64,000 nt of DNA from Micromonospora sp. WMMD1120 (GTDB lineage: Bacteria > Actinomycetota > Actinomycetes > Mycobacteriales > Micromonosporaceae). Location: positions 6,172,001 to 6,236,000 of the forward strand of contig NZ_JARUBO010000005.1 of NCBI RefSeq assembly GCF_029626235.1, given 5' to 3'. A program made the position numbers and the translations under genes. The notes beneath the pieces are model-generated. The model saw only the letters and a program-made list of their open reading frames with translations, was not told where the DNA came from and did no database searches. Below, in pieces: positions 1 through 9,017 of the stretch; within the stretch, counting starts at the first letter, position 1, and the number at the start of each line of letters is the position of its first letter.

Positions 1-107
1 GGGTTTGGTCAGCGCGCCACGCCACCCTCTCAGGTGCGGTCCGCGCGGCTCACCATGCCGGCGGACCCCGGGGTGCTGCTCATCCGGGGGGATGCGCACG
101 AATTGTC

Positions 108-139
108 TCCGCAGGGCCAACACGGGGTGGCCCTGCGGA
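108..139 (-). terminator. Hairpin terminator downstream of the CBM2 gene
   Basis: Perfect 12-bp arms (TCCGCAGGGCCA at 108-119 and its complement at 128-139) with an 8-nt loop lie about 90 nt beyond the stop codon of the minus-strand gene at 227-955. There is no real T-tract, which is common for actinobacterial terminators. I see no gene in 1-226. Confidence 0.55.
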
Positions 140-226
140 AACCGTTCGTCCGGCCAACTCCGGTCCTACTGGCCCAGCGTCACGCGCAGGGTCCGGGCAC
201 CCCACGCGCACCGGGGCGGACGGCGC

Positions 227-955
227 CTACCGCGCGCAGGTCAGGGTCAGACCGTCGGGCGTCGCACCGGTCGCCACGAGCATTCCGAACGTGGTCACCC
301 CGTCCAGCGCCAGCGCTCCGTTGTAGGAGGCGTTGCCGACCACGACGTCGGCACCGGTCGTCTCGGCCACCCCGCCCCAGACCGACTGGACGCGCTCGTC
401 GCCGGACCACCGCCAGGAAACCCGCCACCGGTCCAGCGGCTCGACACCGGTGTTGCGGACCGTGACCGTGGCGACGAATCCGCTGCCCCAGCGGGCGTCG
501 ATCGTGGCCGTCGCCCGGCACGACGTCAGCGGAGCGGTCCGGGCGGCCGCGAACGCGTACGGGTCCCGTCGCCCGTCGGCGTCGGTGAACCGGTACCAGT
601 ACTCGGTGTCCGGGTTCAGCCGATCGAAGGTCACCGCGCCGTTGCGTTCCGGTCCGGTGACGACCTCGCCCACCGGCGAGCGCCACTGCTCGGCGTCCTC
701 CCGACTGGCGTAGAGGGTGACAGTCATGGGCAGGTTGTAGCCACAGGGCGGGGCGAAGAACACCCAGTACGAGATGGTCAGGCTCGTGGTGGTCGCGCCG
801 GTCACGGTGGCGGTGATCGGCAGCGCGGGCGGGCAGGCCGGCGTCGGCGTGGCGAGGGGGGTCACCTCGGCGGCGGTGGTCGCCCCGGCGGCGGTGGTCA
901 CCCCGGCCAGGGTTGCCAGCGCCAGGGTGGTGACGGCGAGGAGCTTGCGAAGCAT
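227..955 (-). CDS. Secreted protein with fibronectin III-like region and C-terminal CBM2 cellulose-binding domain
   Basis: A 242-residue exported protein. The start at 955 is chosen because GGAGG lies 7 nt upstream and a clean signal peptide (MLRKLLAVTTLALATLAG, cleavage near an A-x-A site) follows. Residues of about 45-135 look like a fibronectin type III domain (the N-P-D-T-E-Y-W-Y-R-F pattern is typical). Residues of about 140-242 match family 2 carbohydrate-binding modules: a Cys near each end of the module (C-R-A and L-T-C-A-R), the W-G-S-G-F-V-A-T-V-T-V-R-N-T-G core and spaced Trp residues. There is no catalytic domain, so it is probably a non-catalytic polysaccharide-binding protein. 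It fits the plant-polymer theme of the far end of the window but is not next to it. Confidence 0.8.
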   Translation of the reverse strand: MLRKLLAVTTLALATLAGVTTAAGATTAAEVTPLATPTPACPPALPITATVTGATTTSLTISYWVFFAPPCGYNLPMTVTLYASREDAEQWRSPVGEVVTGPERNGAVTFDRLNPDTEYWYRFTDADGRRDPYAFAAARTAPLTSCRATATIDARWGSGFVATVTVRNTGVEPLDRWRVSWRWSGDERVQSVWGGVAETTGADVVVGNASYNGALALDGVTTFGMLVATGATPDGLTLTCAR

Positions 956-1269
956 CGGGTACCTCCGTGGTTGCCGGGCACCGGTGCCGAGTGGGTCGGT
1001 GCCGCGCTCGGGTGTCCGGTCGCCGACGGGGTTGCCCGGCACGGGGTGGCCCGGCCACCTCGCGCGCCCCGCGGACCGGAGGGAGATGCGGTACGCGCTG
1101 GCTCCCCGAGCACGACCGAAGCACAGCATGGCAGTCGACGAGGATCGATACAAGCAGGTCCCGAACCGGTCGAACGACGGCCGCCTCGTCTTCGCCGGAG
1201 GGTTACCGGCCGGGCCCCCGCGCCGAGAATGATTCAGGGCGGTCTATCCATCCGGAGACGGGAGCACAC
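956..1269. other. Divergent intergenic region between two secreted-protein genes
   Basis: This 314-nt stretch separates the minus-strand CBM2 gene from the plus-strand exported protein gene and must hold both promoters. I find no convincing -35/-10 pair, inverted repeat or coding frame with gene-like composition in it. Confidence 0.4.
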
Positions 1270-2343
1270 ATGCTCGACGCAACCACAGCGGCCCGGCGAC
1301 CCCGGCCGGTGCGGGCACTGATCGCGGCCGGCGCCGCAGCGGTGCTGGCCACCGCCACACTGACCATCCCGACCCCGGCCACCGCCGCCGTCAGCCGGGC
1401 GGAACTGGCGCTGCGCTGGGCGCCCATCCACTACCAGGATGTCGACGCCACCGGCAGCCACGCCCTCAGCGGCCGGTCGGACTACCTCACCCGTGTCGAC
1501 TTCGACGGCGACCTGAACGGCCGCAACAACTGGGACCGGGCCGGGCAGACAGGGGTTTCCTTCGCCGCCCACGCGTACTACTCCGTCGTCGAGACGAACA
1601 CCCACTGGTACATCACGTACCTCTTCTTCCACCCGCGCGACTGGACCGACCACCCGTTCTTTGAGACCGAGCACGAGAACGACGGCGAGGGCGCGCTGTT
1701 CGCGATCGAGCGCGACGGCTCGGCGTACGGCGTGCTGCGCTCGGCGGTCACCGTCGCGCACAGCGACTTCTTCTCGTACACGCCGGCCGGCAGCACCTGG
1801 ACCAGCGGCGGGGAGAGCATCGACGGCACCCTGCGGTTCCAGGCGTCGCCGCACGACACGTTCACGCACCCGGTCACCGCGCAGGAGGCCCAGGGCCACG
1901 GCCTCAAGGCACACCCGCAGTACGACATCAACGGTGACGGCCTGGTCTACTACCCGTCGACGGTCGCCGAGACGCCGAGCGGCGGCAACGACCGTGACGT
2001 GCGGTACCAACTGATCGACATCTTCGCCGCCGACGGTCTCTGGGCCCAGCGCGCCAATCCGAGCCTCTTCGCCGGCCTGGGCACCTTCGCCGGCGACACC
2101 TCCGGTGATTGCGGCGTCGGCACCTGGAGCTGTTCGACCAACTCGGCCAACGCGCCCTGGGGTTGGGACGACGGCGACGACGCGCCCGCGCGCGGCGAGA
2201 TCGCCAGCGACCCGGCGAAGTTGGCGGCGGCGTACTTCACGGTGCCCAGCGGCCTGGCCCGCACCTACAGCTACAACCCGTACGCCGGCGCGGCGGCGGC
2301 GCTCGCCGAGGCGGCGCGCACGGCCACCCCGACCGTGGACTGA
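1270..2343 (+). CDS. Secreted protein of unknown function (Vps62/NPP1-like look)
   Basis: 357 residues with an ATG preceded by GGAG at 5 nt spacing. Residues 1-40 form a signal peptide (R-R-P-R-P-V-R then an alanine-rich core ending A-T-A-A). The mature part is rich in aromatic and acidic residues and contains L-R-W-A-P-I-H-Y-Q-D, then H-E-N-D-G-E-G-A near residue 137, a layout resembling secreted Vps62-like or necrosis-inducing-type beta-sandwich proteins. Two cysteines near residue 280 (D-C-G-V-G-T-W-S-C) could form a disulfide. The family comparison is from memory and weak; export is well supported, the function is not. A strong hairpin follows the stop codon. Confidence 0.75.
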   Translation: MLDATTAARRPRPVRALIAAGAAAVLATATLTIPTPATAAVSRAELALRWAPIHYQDVDATGSHALSGRSDYLTRVDFDGDLNGRNNWDRAGQTGVSFAAHAYYSVVETNTHWYITYLFFHPRDWTDHPFFETEHENDGEGALFAIERDGSAYGVLRSAVTVAHSDFFSYTPAGSTWTSGGESIDGTLRFQASPHDTFTHPVTAQEAQGHGLKAHPQYDINGDGLVYYPSTVAETPSGGNDRDVRYQLIDIFAADGLWAQRANPSLFAGLGTFAGDTSGDCGVGTWSCSTNSANAPWGWDDGDDAPARGEIASDPAKLAAAYFTVPSGLARTYSYNPYAGAAAALAEAARTATPTVD

Positions 2344-2349
2344 TCCCCG

Positions 2350-2393
2350 CGTCTCCCCGGGGGCGGGCCGTGCGGCCCGTCACCGGGGAGACG
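2350..2393. terminator. Bidirectional terminator between convergent genes
   Basis: Arms CGTCTCCCCGG (2350-2360) and its complement (2383-2393) enclose a second inner GC stem (GGGCCG/CGGCCC). It follows the stop of the exported protein gene at 2343 and overlaps the last codons of the convergent gene at 2380-3177. Confidence 0.7.
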
Positions 2394-3177
2394 GGTCGAC
2401 CCGCACCCGGTCGCTCTCCGCGTCGGACAGGAAGGACGACAGCGCGTGACCCTCCGCGACGACGGCGGCGTGCTCCACCCGGGTCAGCGCCCGCAGCGGG
2501 CGGACGGTCACCGTGCCGGACTCGACGCTCCAGGTGGCGGCCACCCGACCGTCGACGAGCAGCACGCGTTCGCCGGCCACCGAGAGGAGACGGTGCGCGT
2601 CGTCGATGATCCGGCTGCGGTCGTCGTAGCCCAGGATGGCGTTGTCGAACGCCGGCAGGAACCGCACCGGGGCGGGGGTCTCCGGGTCGGGGCGCGGCGC
2701 GTCGGCGAGGTCGAGCAGCTTGCGCCCGCGCTCGTCACGGAAGACGACCAGCTCGTCGCGCATCGCCGTCACCGCGGTCGGCAGACCGGCCAGACCGCAC
2801 CAGGCGCGCAGGTCGGCGGTGGCGGCCGGGCCGAACGCGGCCAGGTAGCGGCGGACGAGCAACTGGCCGACCTCGTCCACACCCTCCGCCGTGGACGGTG
2901 CGATCCGCCGGCCCAGCCATGCCTCGAGCGGCGCGTAGCGCGCGCCCCCCTTCGCCCGCCACAGCCCTCGTGGCGGCAGCTGCGCCATCGGCACCAGCGC
3001 GACGGCCAGCTCACCCAACGCCTGCGGCGCGGACGACGGCCACCGCTCGGCGAGCGCCCGCCCGATCTCGGCCATGGAGCGGGGCGCGCCGTCCGCCAGC
3101 AGGGCGTGGGCGGCGGCGGTCAGGTCGGTCGAGGTGACGGTGGGTGGGTTGCCTCCGGCGGGTACCGTTCCCGGCAC
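2380..3177 (-). CDS. Winged-helix DNA-binding protein, AlkZ/YcaQ family (HTH_42), N-terminally truncated
   Basis: 265 residues from a GTG with no visible ribosome-binding site. The body matches the DNA-glycosylase-like winged-helix family (AlkZ, YcaQ/AlkX): A-E-I-G-R-A-L-A-E-R-W-P, Q-L-P-P-R-G-L-W, L-V-R-R-Y-L-A-A-F-G-P-A, and F-L-P-A-F-D-N-A-I-L-G-Y-D-D-R-S-R-I near the C terminus. Family members usually run to about 360-390 residues. This one starts where the second winged-helix unit begins, so the first 100 or so residues, which carry the catalytic Q-x-Q/D motif in characterised members, are missing. No matching N-terminal piece is visible in any frame of 3178-3394. It is probably a decayed gene or a remnant that keeps only DNA-binding parts. 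Confidence 0.65.
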   Translation of the reverse strand: MPGTVPAGGNPPTVTSTDLTAAAHALLADGAPRSMAEIGRALAERWPSSAPQALGELAVALVPMAQLPPRGLWRAKGGARYAPLEAWLGRRIAPSTAEGVDEVGQLLVRRYLAAFGPAATADLRAWCGLAGLPTAVTAMRDELVVFRDERGRKLLDLADAPRPDPETPAPVRFLPAFDNAILGYDDRSRIIDDAHRLLSVAGERVLLVDGRVAATWSVESGTVTVRPLRALTRVEHAAVVAEGHALSSFLSDAESDRVRVDPSPR

Positions 3178-3394
3178 GCCGTGTCGACCGGCTGCCGGCC
3201 CGGTGAAAGCGGGCCGGGCCGGGCGAGGCAGCCCCCGGCGATACCAAAAACTTTTGTTAGGTTCCTACAACCGAGGGACTGCTGGTTCAGTGGTAGCGCC
3301 ATAGCGCTGGCAGCCGGCAGGCGGAAAGGTGATCACTGCTGGGAGCCGTCGTGTCCCGGCGGGTAGTCCGAGGTCTAGCTAAGGGGTCAGTCGG
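3178..3394 (+). promoter_or_regulatory. Leader region of the fused carboxylase gene with a possible short upstream reading frame
   Basis: 217 nt without a convincing gene. An AT-rich patch with a partial palindrome (TTGTTAGG-TTCC-TACAA, about 3253-3270) could be an operator or promoter element. A GTG at 3329 opens an 18-codon frame (17 amino acids) whose TAA at 3380-3382 overlaps the AAGGGG ribosome-binding site of the carboxylase. The short frame is only a possibility. Confidence 0.3.
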
Positions 3395-6300
3395 GTGTTC
3401 AACCGTGTCGCCATCGTCAACCGTGGTGAAGCCGCCATGCGGCTCATCCACGCGGTCCGCGAGCTGGCCGCGGAGACCGGCAACCACATCGAGACGGTCG
3501 CTCTCTACACCGATGTCGACCGCACCGCCACGTTCGTGCGCGAAGCGGACATCGCCTACGATCTCGGCCCGGCGTCCGCCCGGCCGTACCTCAACCTGGC
3601 GCTGCTGGAACAGGCCCTGACCGAGACCGGGGCCGACGCGGCGTGGGTCGGCTGGGGGTTCGTCGCCGAGGACCCGGCGTTCGCGGAGCTGTGCGAGAAG
3701 ATCGGCGTCACGTTCGTGGGGCCGAGCCCGGACGCCATGCGCCAGCTCGGCGACAAGATCGGCTCGAAGCTGATCGCCGAGAAGGTCGGCGTGCCTGTCG
3801 CACCGTGGAGCCGGGGCGCCGTCGAGACGCTGGCCGCCGCCCAGAGCGCCGCGGCCGAGATCGGCTACCCGCTGATGCTCAAGGCGACGGCCGGCGGCGG
3901 CGGGCGCGGCATCCGGGTGATCCGCAACGAGGCCGAGCTGGTCGACGCGTACGAGCGCACCAGCCAGGAGGCCGCACGGGCGTTCGGCAGCGGCATCGTG
4001 TTCCTGGAGCGCCTGGTCACCGGGGCCCGGCACGTCGAGGTGCAGGTGATCGCCGACGGGCAGGGCACCGCGTGGGCGCTGGGCGTACGCGACTGCTCGG
4101 TGCAGCGGCGCAACCAGAAGATCATCGAGGAGTCGGCGTCGCCGGTGCTCGAACCGACCCAGGCCGCCGAGCTGAAGACGGCGGCGGAGCGGCTGGCGGT
4201 GGCCGTCGGCTACCGCGGCGCGGCGACCGTCGAGTTCCTCTACCACCCCGGCGACCGGCTCTTCGCGTTCCTCGAGGTCAACACCCGTCTCCAGGTGGAG
4301 CACCCGATCACCGAGCTGACCACCGGGTTCGACCTGGTGAAGGCGCAACTGCACGTCGCCGCCGGCGGCCGGTTGGAGGGCGCGCCGCCGGCCGAGCGCG
4401 GGCACGCCATCGAGGCCCGGCTGAACGCTGAGGACCCGGACCGCGACTTCGCGCCGTCGCCGGGCCGCATCGCCCGGTTGGACCTGCCGAGCGGCCCCGG
4501 CGTCCGGGTCGACACCGGGGTCAGTGAGGGCGACACCATCCCGGCCGACTTCGACTCGATGATCGCGAAGATCATCGCGTACGGCCGGGATCGCGACGAG
4601 GCGCTCGGCAAGCTGCGCCGGGCGATGGCGAACACCACGGTGATCATCGAGGGCGGCGCGACGAACAAGAGTTTCGTGCTCGACCTGCTCGACCAGCCCG
4701 AGGTGATCGACGCCAGCGCCGACACCGGCTGGATCGACCGGGTCCGGGCCGAGGGCCGCCTCGTCACGCACCGCCACTCCGCGGTCGCCCTCGCCGCCGC
4801 CGCCATCGAGGCGTACGAGGAGGACGAGCGCGCCGAGCAGCACCGGCTGCTGTCCACGGCGGCCGGCGGTCGCCCGCAGGTGCAGCACGCCAGCGGCCGT
4901 CCGCTGGACCTGAAGCTGCGCGGGGTCGGTTACCGCACGCGCGTCGCGCGGGTCGGCGCGCACCGGTTCCGGGTCGGCATCGAGGTCGGCGCGGTGGTGC
5001 GCACCGCCGATGTCGAGCTGGACCGCTTCGACCGGCACACCGGGCAGATCGTCGTCAACGGCATCCGTTACCGCCTGCTCACCGGCTCCTACGGGCCGAC
5101 CCACCTGGTCGAGGTGGACGGTGTGACGCACCGGGTCAGCCGGGACGAGGGCGGCGTGCTGCGCTCCCCCATGCCCGCGCTCGTCGTCGCCACGCCGCTG
5201 GAGGTCGGCGCCGAGGTCGAGGCGGGCGCGCCGGTGCTGGTGCTGGAAGCGATGAAGATGGAGACGGTGCTGCGGGCGCCGTTCCGGGCACGGCTGAAGG
5301 AGTGCGCCGTCGCGGTGGGCAGCCAGGTGGAGGCGGGCGCGCCGCTGCTGCGCCTGGAGCCGCTCGCCGACGACACCGCCGAGGCCACCGCCGACCCGGC
5401 CACCGACACCGTCGAACTGGACCTGCCGACCGCCACCGGGGGCGCGTCGGCGCTACAGCGCGCCACCCGCGGTCAGGAGGACCTGCGCGGCCTGCTGCTC
5501 GGTTTCGACGTGGACCCGCACGACGACCGGCGGGTGCTCGACGACTACCTCGTCGCCCGGAGGGCGGCCACCGAGGAGGGCCAGCGGCCACTGGCGGCCG
5601 AACTCGACCTCATCGAGGTGTTCGCCGACCTCGCCGAGCTGAGCCGCAACCGGCCGACGGGCGAGGACGGCGGCGGCGCCGCCCACGTGCACAGCGCCCG
5701 GGAGTACTTCCACACCTACCTGCAGAGCCTCGACGTCGAGCGGGCCGGGTTGCCGGATGCCTTCCAGAGCAGGCTCGCCAAGGCGCTCGGCCGGTACGGC
5801 GTCACCGACCTGGAGCGCTCCCCCGCCCTCGAAGCCGCCGTCTTCCGGATCTTCCTCGCCCAGCAACGGGCCGCCGCGGACGCCACCGTCGTCGCGGCGC
5901 TGCTGCGCGCCTGGCTGCGGGAGAACCCGCCGGCCCCGGCGTTGCGCGAGCCGGCCGGTCTCGCGTTGGAGCGACTGATCGCCGCGACGCAGGTCCGTTT
6001 CCCGGTGGTCGCCGACCTCGCCCGTGGCGTGGTGTTCGCCTGGTTCGCCCAGCCGCTGCTGCGTCTGAACCGGGCCCGTGTCTACGTCGACGTCCGTGGG
6101 CACCTGCGGCACCTGGACGCGCACCCGGACGCGGCGGACCGCGCCGAGCGCGTCGCCGAGATGGTCCGCAGCACCGAGCCGCTGGTCCGCCTGCTCGGCC
6201 GGCGACTCATCCGCGACGGCCTCGACAACGCGGTGATGTTGGAGGTGCTGACCCGGCGGTACTACGGCAACCGGGCGCTCACCAGCGTGCGTACCCAGCC

Positions 6301-8860
6301 GGTCGCGGGTTGCACGTTCGTTGTCGCCGAGCGCGCCGACTCCAGCGTGGTCTCCGCGGCGGTGCGCTTCGACGCGCTGGGTGACGCCCTGCGCGGCCTG
6401 GCCGAACTGGCCACCGGCGAGGGCTCGGTGGACGCCGACATCTACGTCGGGTGGGAGAACCAGCCGGCGGACTTCGACGCGATGGCGGCGGCGTTGACCG
6501 AGGTCATCGCGGCGCACCCGTTGCCGCCGCAGGTCACCCGCCTGACCACCACGGTGGCGGGTCGTCGTGGCGCGGTGATGCACCACCACTTCACCTTCCG
6601 CCCGTCCGGCGCCGGGCTGACCGAGGACCGGCTGATCCGCGGTCTGCACCCGTACATCGCGCAGCGGATGCAGATGGACCGGTTGCACAGGTTCGACCTG
6701 ACCCGGCTCCCGTCGTCGGACGAGGAGATCTACCTCTTCCAGTGCGTCGCGCGGGAGAACCGCTCCGACGAGCGACTTGTCGCGTTCGCGCAGGTGCGCG
6801 ACCTCACCGAGCTTCGGGAGCAGGACGGTCGGCTGGTCGCGCTGCCGACGACCGAGGGCGTCATCGCCGCCTGCCTCGACTCGATCCGCCGCGCCCAGTC
6901 GCTGCGCCCGTCCAAGACGCGCTTCAACACCAACCGGATCGTGGTGTACGTCTGGCCGCCGAGCGAGCTGACCCGCGAGGAGATGGAGATGATCGCCGGG
7001 CGGGTGCGCCCGACGACGGCGGGCGCCGGGCTGGAGGAGATCCTGTTCATCGCCCGGCAGCGCGACCGGCGGACCGGCGAGCTGACCAAGATCGCGGTAC
7101 GGATCTCGTTCGACGCGGTGGGCAACGCCGAACTGGTCGTCGGGGAGCCGCCGGTCGAGCCGATCGAGCCGCTGGACGAGTACCGGCTGAAGGTGCTGCG
7201 CGCGAGCAGCCGCAACACCGTGTACCCGTACGAGCTGACCGCCCGGCTCGGTGACTTCGTCGAGCACGACCTCGACGACGCGCACGCGTTGACGCCGGTG
7301 GACCGGCCGAAGGGGCGCAACACCGCCGCCATCGTCGCCGGTGTGGTCACCACGCCCACCGAGCGCCACCCGCAGGGTGTCACCCGGGTGGTGCTGCTGG
7401 GCGACCCGACCAAGTCGCTGGGCGCGCTGTCCGAGCCGGAGTGCCGGCGGGTGATCGCCGCGCTGGACCTGGCCGAGCGGATGGGGGTGCCGCTGGAGTG
7501 GTGGGCGTTGTCCGCCGGGGCGCGGATCTCGATGACGTCCGGTACGGAGAACATGGACTGGGTGGCCGCGGCGCTCAAGCGGATCGTCGAGTTCACCCAG
7601 GCCGGCGGTGAGATCAACATCGTCGTCGCGGGCATCAACGTGGGCGCGCAGCCGTACTGGAACGCCGAGGCGACGATGCTCATGCACACCAAGGGCATCC
7701 TGGTGATGACGCCGGACTCGGCGATGGTGCTCACCGGTAAGCAGTCGCTGGACTTCTCCGGCGGGGTGTCCGCCGAGGACAACTTCGGCATCGGCGGTTA
7801 CGACCGGGTGATGGGCCCGAACGGGCAGGCGCAGTACTGGGCGCCGACCCTGACCGCCGCGCGGGACGTGGTGATGGCGCACTACGACCACACCTACGTC
7901 GCGCCCGGCGAGGCCGCGCCCCGGCGGGCGGTCACCGACGACCCGGCGGACCGCGACATCTCCGACTTCCCGCACGACGTGGCCGGCAGCGCCTTCCGCA
8001 CCGTCGGGGAGATCTTCTCCGCCGAGGCCAACCCGGACCGCAAGAAGCCCTTCGACATCCGTACGGTGATGCGGGCCCTCGCCGACCAGGACCACCCGGT
8101 GCTGGAGCGCTGGGCCGGCATGGCCGACGCGGACACCGCTGTGGTGCAGGACGTCCACCTCGGTGGCATCCCGGTGTGCCTGCTCGGCATCGAGTCCCGG
8201 TCGGTGCCGCGGCACGGCTTCCCGCCCACCGACGGTCCGGACACCTACACGGCGGGCACGCTGTTCCCGCGCTCGTCGAAGAAGGCCGCGCGGGCGATCA
8301 ACGCGGCCAGCGGCAACCGACCGCTCGTGGTGCTGGCCAACCTGTCCGGCTTCGACGGCTCACCGGAGTCGATGCGCAAGCTGCAACTGGAGTACGGCGC
8401 CGAGATCGGCCGGGCGATCGTCAACTTCCGGGGACCGATCGTGTTCTGCGTGATCTCGCGCTACCACGGCGGGGCGTTCGTGGTGTTCTCCAAGGCGCTG
8501 AACCCGAACATGACGGTGCTGGCGTTGGAGGGCTCGTTCGCCTCGGTGCTCGGTGGCGCGCCCGCCGCCGCGGTGGTGTTCACCGCCGACGTCAACGCCC
8601 GTACGGCTGCCGACCCGCGGGTGCGGGACCTGGAGGCCCGCGCCGCAGCGGCGGCCGGCGCCGAGCGCGCCGCGCTGACGGCGGAACTCGACGAGCTGCG
8701 CGCGTCGGTGCGCACCGAGAAGCTGGGCGAGGTGGCGACCGAGTTCGACAGGGTGCACAACATCCAGCGCGCCGTCGAGGTCGGTTCGGTGGACGCGGTC
8801 ATCCGGGCCGCCGAGCTGCGGCCCCGCATCATCGAGGTCATCGAAGCCCGCCTGGGGTGA
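3395..8860 (+). CDS. Fused acyl-CoA carboxylase (biotin carboxylase, biotin carrier and carboxyltransferase in one chain)
   Basis: 1821 residues from a GTG with AAGGGG 8 nt upstream. Residues 1-450 are a biotin carboxylase: M-F-N-R-V-A-I-V-N-R-G-E at the start, the ATP-grasp glycine loop after Lys163, and E294-V-N-T-R-L-Q-V-E-H-P. The biotin carrier follows, with biotinyl Lys621 in E-A-M-K-M-E-T. A helical central region (about 690-1250) precedes a carboxyltransferase domain (about 1270-1800) with G-K-Q-S-L-D-F-S-G-G-V and S-G-F-D-G-S-P-E-S-M. It carboxylates an acyl-CoA using ATP and bicarbonate in the cytosol; substrate (acetyl-, propionyl- or longer acyl-CoA) cannot be read from sequence. 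Bacterial enzymes are usually split into separate subunits, so the eukaryote-like fusion is unusual, though such fusions occur in actinobacteria. It stands alone, with no partner gene beside it. Confidence 0.93.
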   Translation: MFNRVAIVNRGEAAMRLIHAVRELAAETGNHIETVALYTDVDRTATFVREADIAYDLGPASARPYLNLALLEQALTETGADAAWVGWGFVAEDPAFAELCEKIGVTFVGPSPDAMRQLGDKIGSKLIAEKVGVPVAPWSRGAVETLAAAQSAAAEIGYPLMLKATAGGGGRGIRVIRNEAELVDAYERTSQEAARAFGSGIVFLERLVTGARHVEVQVIADGQGTAWALGVRDCSVQRRNQKIIEESASPVLEPTQAAELKTAAERLAVAVGYRGAATVEFLYHPGDRLFAFLEVNTRLQVEHPITELTTGFDLVKAQLHVAAGGRLEGAPPAERGHAIEARLNAEDPDRDFAPSPGRIARLDLPSGPGVRVDTGVSEGDTIPADFDSMIAKIIAYGRDRDEALGKLRRAMANTTVIIEGGATNKSFVLDLLDQPEVIDASADTGWIDRVRAEGRLVTHRHSAVALAAAAIEAYEEDERAEQHRLLSTAAGGRPQVQHASGRPLDLKLRGVGYRTRVARVGAHRFRVGIEVGAVVRTADVELDRFDRHTGQIVVNGIRYRLLTGSYGPTHLVEVDGVTHRVSRDEGGVLRSPMPALVVATPLEVGAEVEAGAPVLVLEAMKMETVLRAPFRARLKECAVAVGSQVEAGAPLLRLEPLADDTAEATADPATDTVELDLPTATGGASALQRATRGQEDLRGLLLGFDVDPHDDRRVLDDYLVARRAATEEGQRPLAAELDLIEVFADLAELSRNRPTGEDGGGAAHVHSAREYFHTYLQSLDVERAGLPDAFQSRLAKALGRYGVTDLERSPALEAAVFRIFLAQQRAAADATVVAALLRAWLRENPPAPALREPAGLALERLIAATQVRFPVVADLARGVVFAWFAQPLLRLNRARVYVDVRGHLRHLDAHPDAADRAERVAEMVRSTEPLVRLLGRRLIRDGLDNAVMLEVLTRRYYGNRALTSVRTQPVAGCTFVVAERADSSVVSAAVRFDALGDALRGLAELATGEGSVDADIYVGWENQPADFDAMAAALTEVIAAHPLPPQVTRLTTTVAGRRGAVMHHHFTFRPSGAGLTEDRLIRGLHPYIAQRMQMDRLHRFDLTRLPSSDEEIYLFQCVARENRSDERLVAFAQVRDLTELREQDGRLVALPTTEGVIAACLDSIRRAQSLRPSKTRFNTNRIVVYVWPPSELTREEMEMIAGRVRPTTAGAGLEEILFIARQRDRRTGELTKIAVRISFDAVGNAELVVGEPPVEPIEPLDEYRLKVLRASSRNTVYPYELTARLGDFVEHDLDDAHALTPVDRPKGRNTAAIVAGVVTTPTERHPQGVTRVVLLGDPTKSLGALSEPECRRVIAALDLAERMGVPLEWWALSAGARISMTSGTENMDWVAAALKRIVEFTQAGGEINIVVAGINVGAQPYWNAEATMLMHTKGILVMTPDSAMVLTGKQSLDFSGGVSAEDNFGIGGYDRVMGPNGQAQYWAPTLTAARDVVMAHYDHTYVAPGEAAPRRAVTDDPADRDISDFPHDVAGSAFRTVGEIFSAEANPDRKKPFDIRTVMRALADQDHPVLERWAGMADADTAVVQDVHLGGIPVCLLGIESRSVPRHGFPPTDGPDTYTAGTLFPRSSKKAARAINAASGNRPLVVLANLSGFDGSPESMRKLQLEYGAEIGRAIVNFRGPIVFCVISRYHGGAFVVFSKALNPNMTVLALEGSFASVLGGAPAAAVVFTADVNARTAADPRVRDLEARAAAAAGAERAALTAELDELRASVRTEKLGEVATEFDRVHNIQRAVEVGSVDAVIRAAELRPRIIEVIEARLG

Positions 8861-8906
8861 CCGGCGGTCGCTCCCGGTCACCTCGACGGGGAGCGGAGGC
8901 GATAGC

Positions 8907-8954
8907 GAGCGGTATACCTCAGCGGTATGAATATGCCTCTGAGGTATACCGCTC
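8907..8954. terminator. Perfect 16-bp inverted repeat between convergent genes (terminator or operator)
   Basis: GAGCGGTATACCTCAG (8907-8922) is repeated in exact inverse at 8939-8954 with a 16-nt loop. Each arm contains the self-complementary octamer GGTATACC, and the loop holds a near match (GGTATGAATATGCC). Its place after the carboxylase stop (8860) and before the sigma-factor stop (9018, opposite strand) fits a bidirectional terminator, but the AT-rich palindromic octamers look more like protein-binding sites. Confidence 0.6.
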
Positions 8955-9017
8955 GACCACGTCCCAAGCGCCGGTCAGCGACCGCCGAGGCGCGGCGCGA
9001 GCGATCCGAGATGACCC

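Noticed and set aside
3279..3345. tRNA-like text (GGTTCAGTGGTAGCGCC) upstream of the carboxylase
   Set aside because: It resembles a D-arm, but no anticodon arm, T-arm or acceptor pairing falls within a 70-95 nt span, so no tRNA can be folded.
5453..8215. A 920-codon open frame antisense to the fused carboxylase
   Set aside because: Rich in Arg, Gly, Val and His with no domain or start signal; a by-product of strong third-position GC bias in the real gene.
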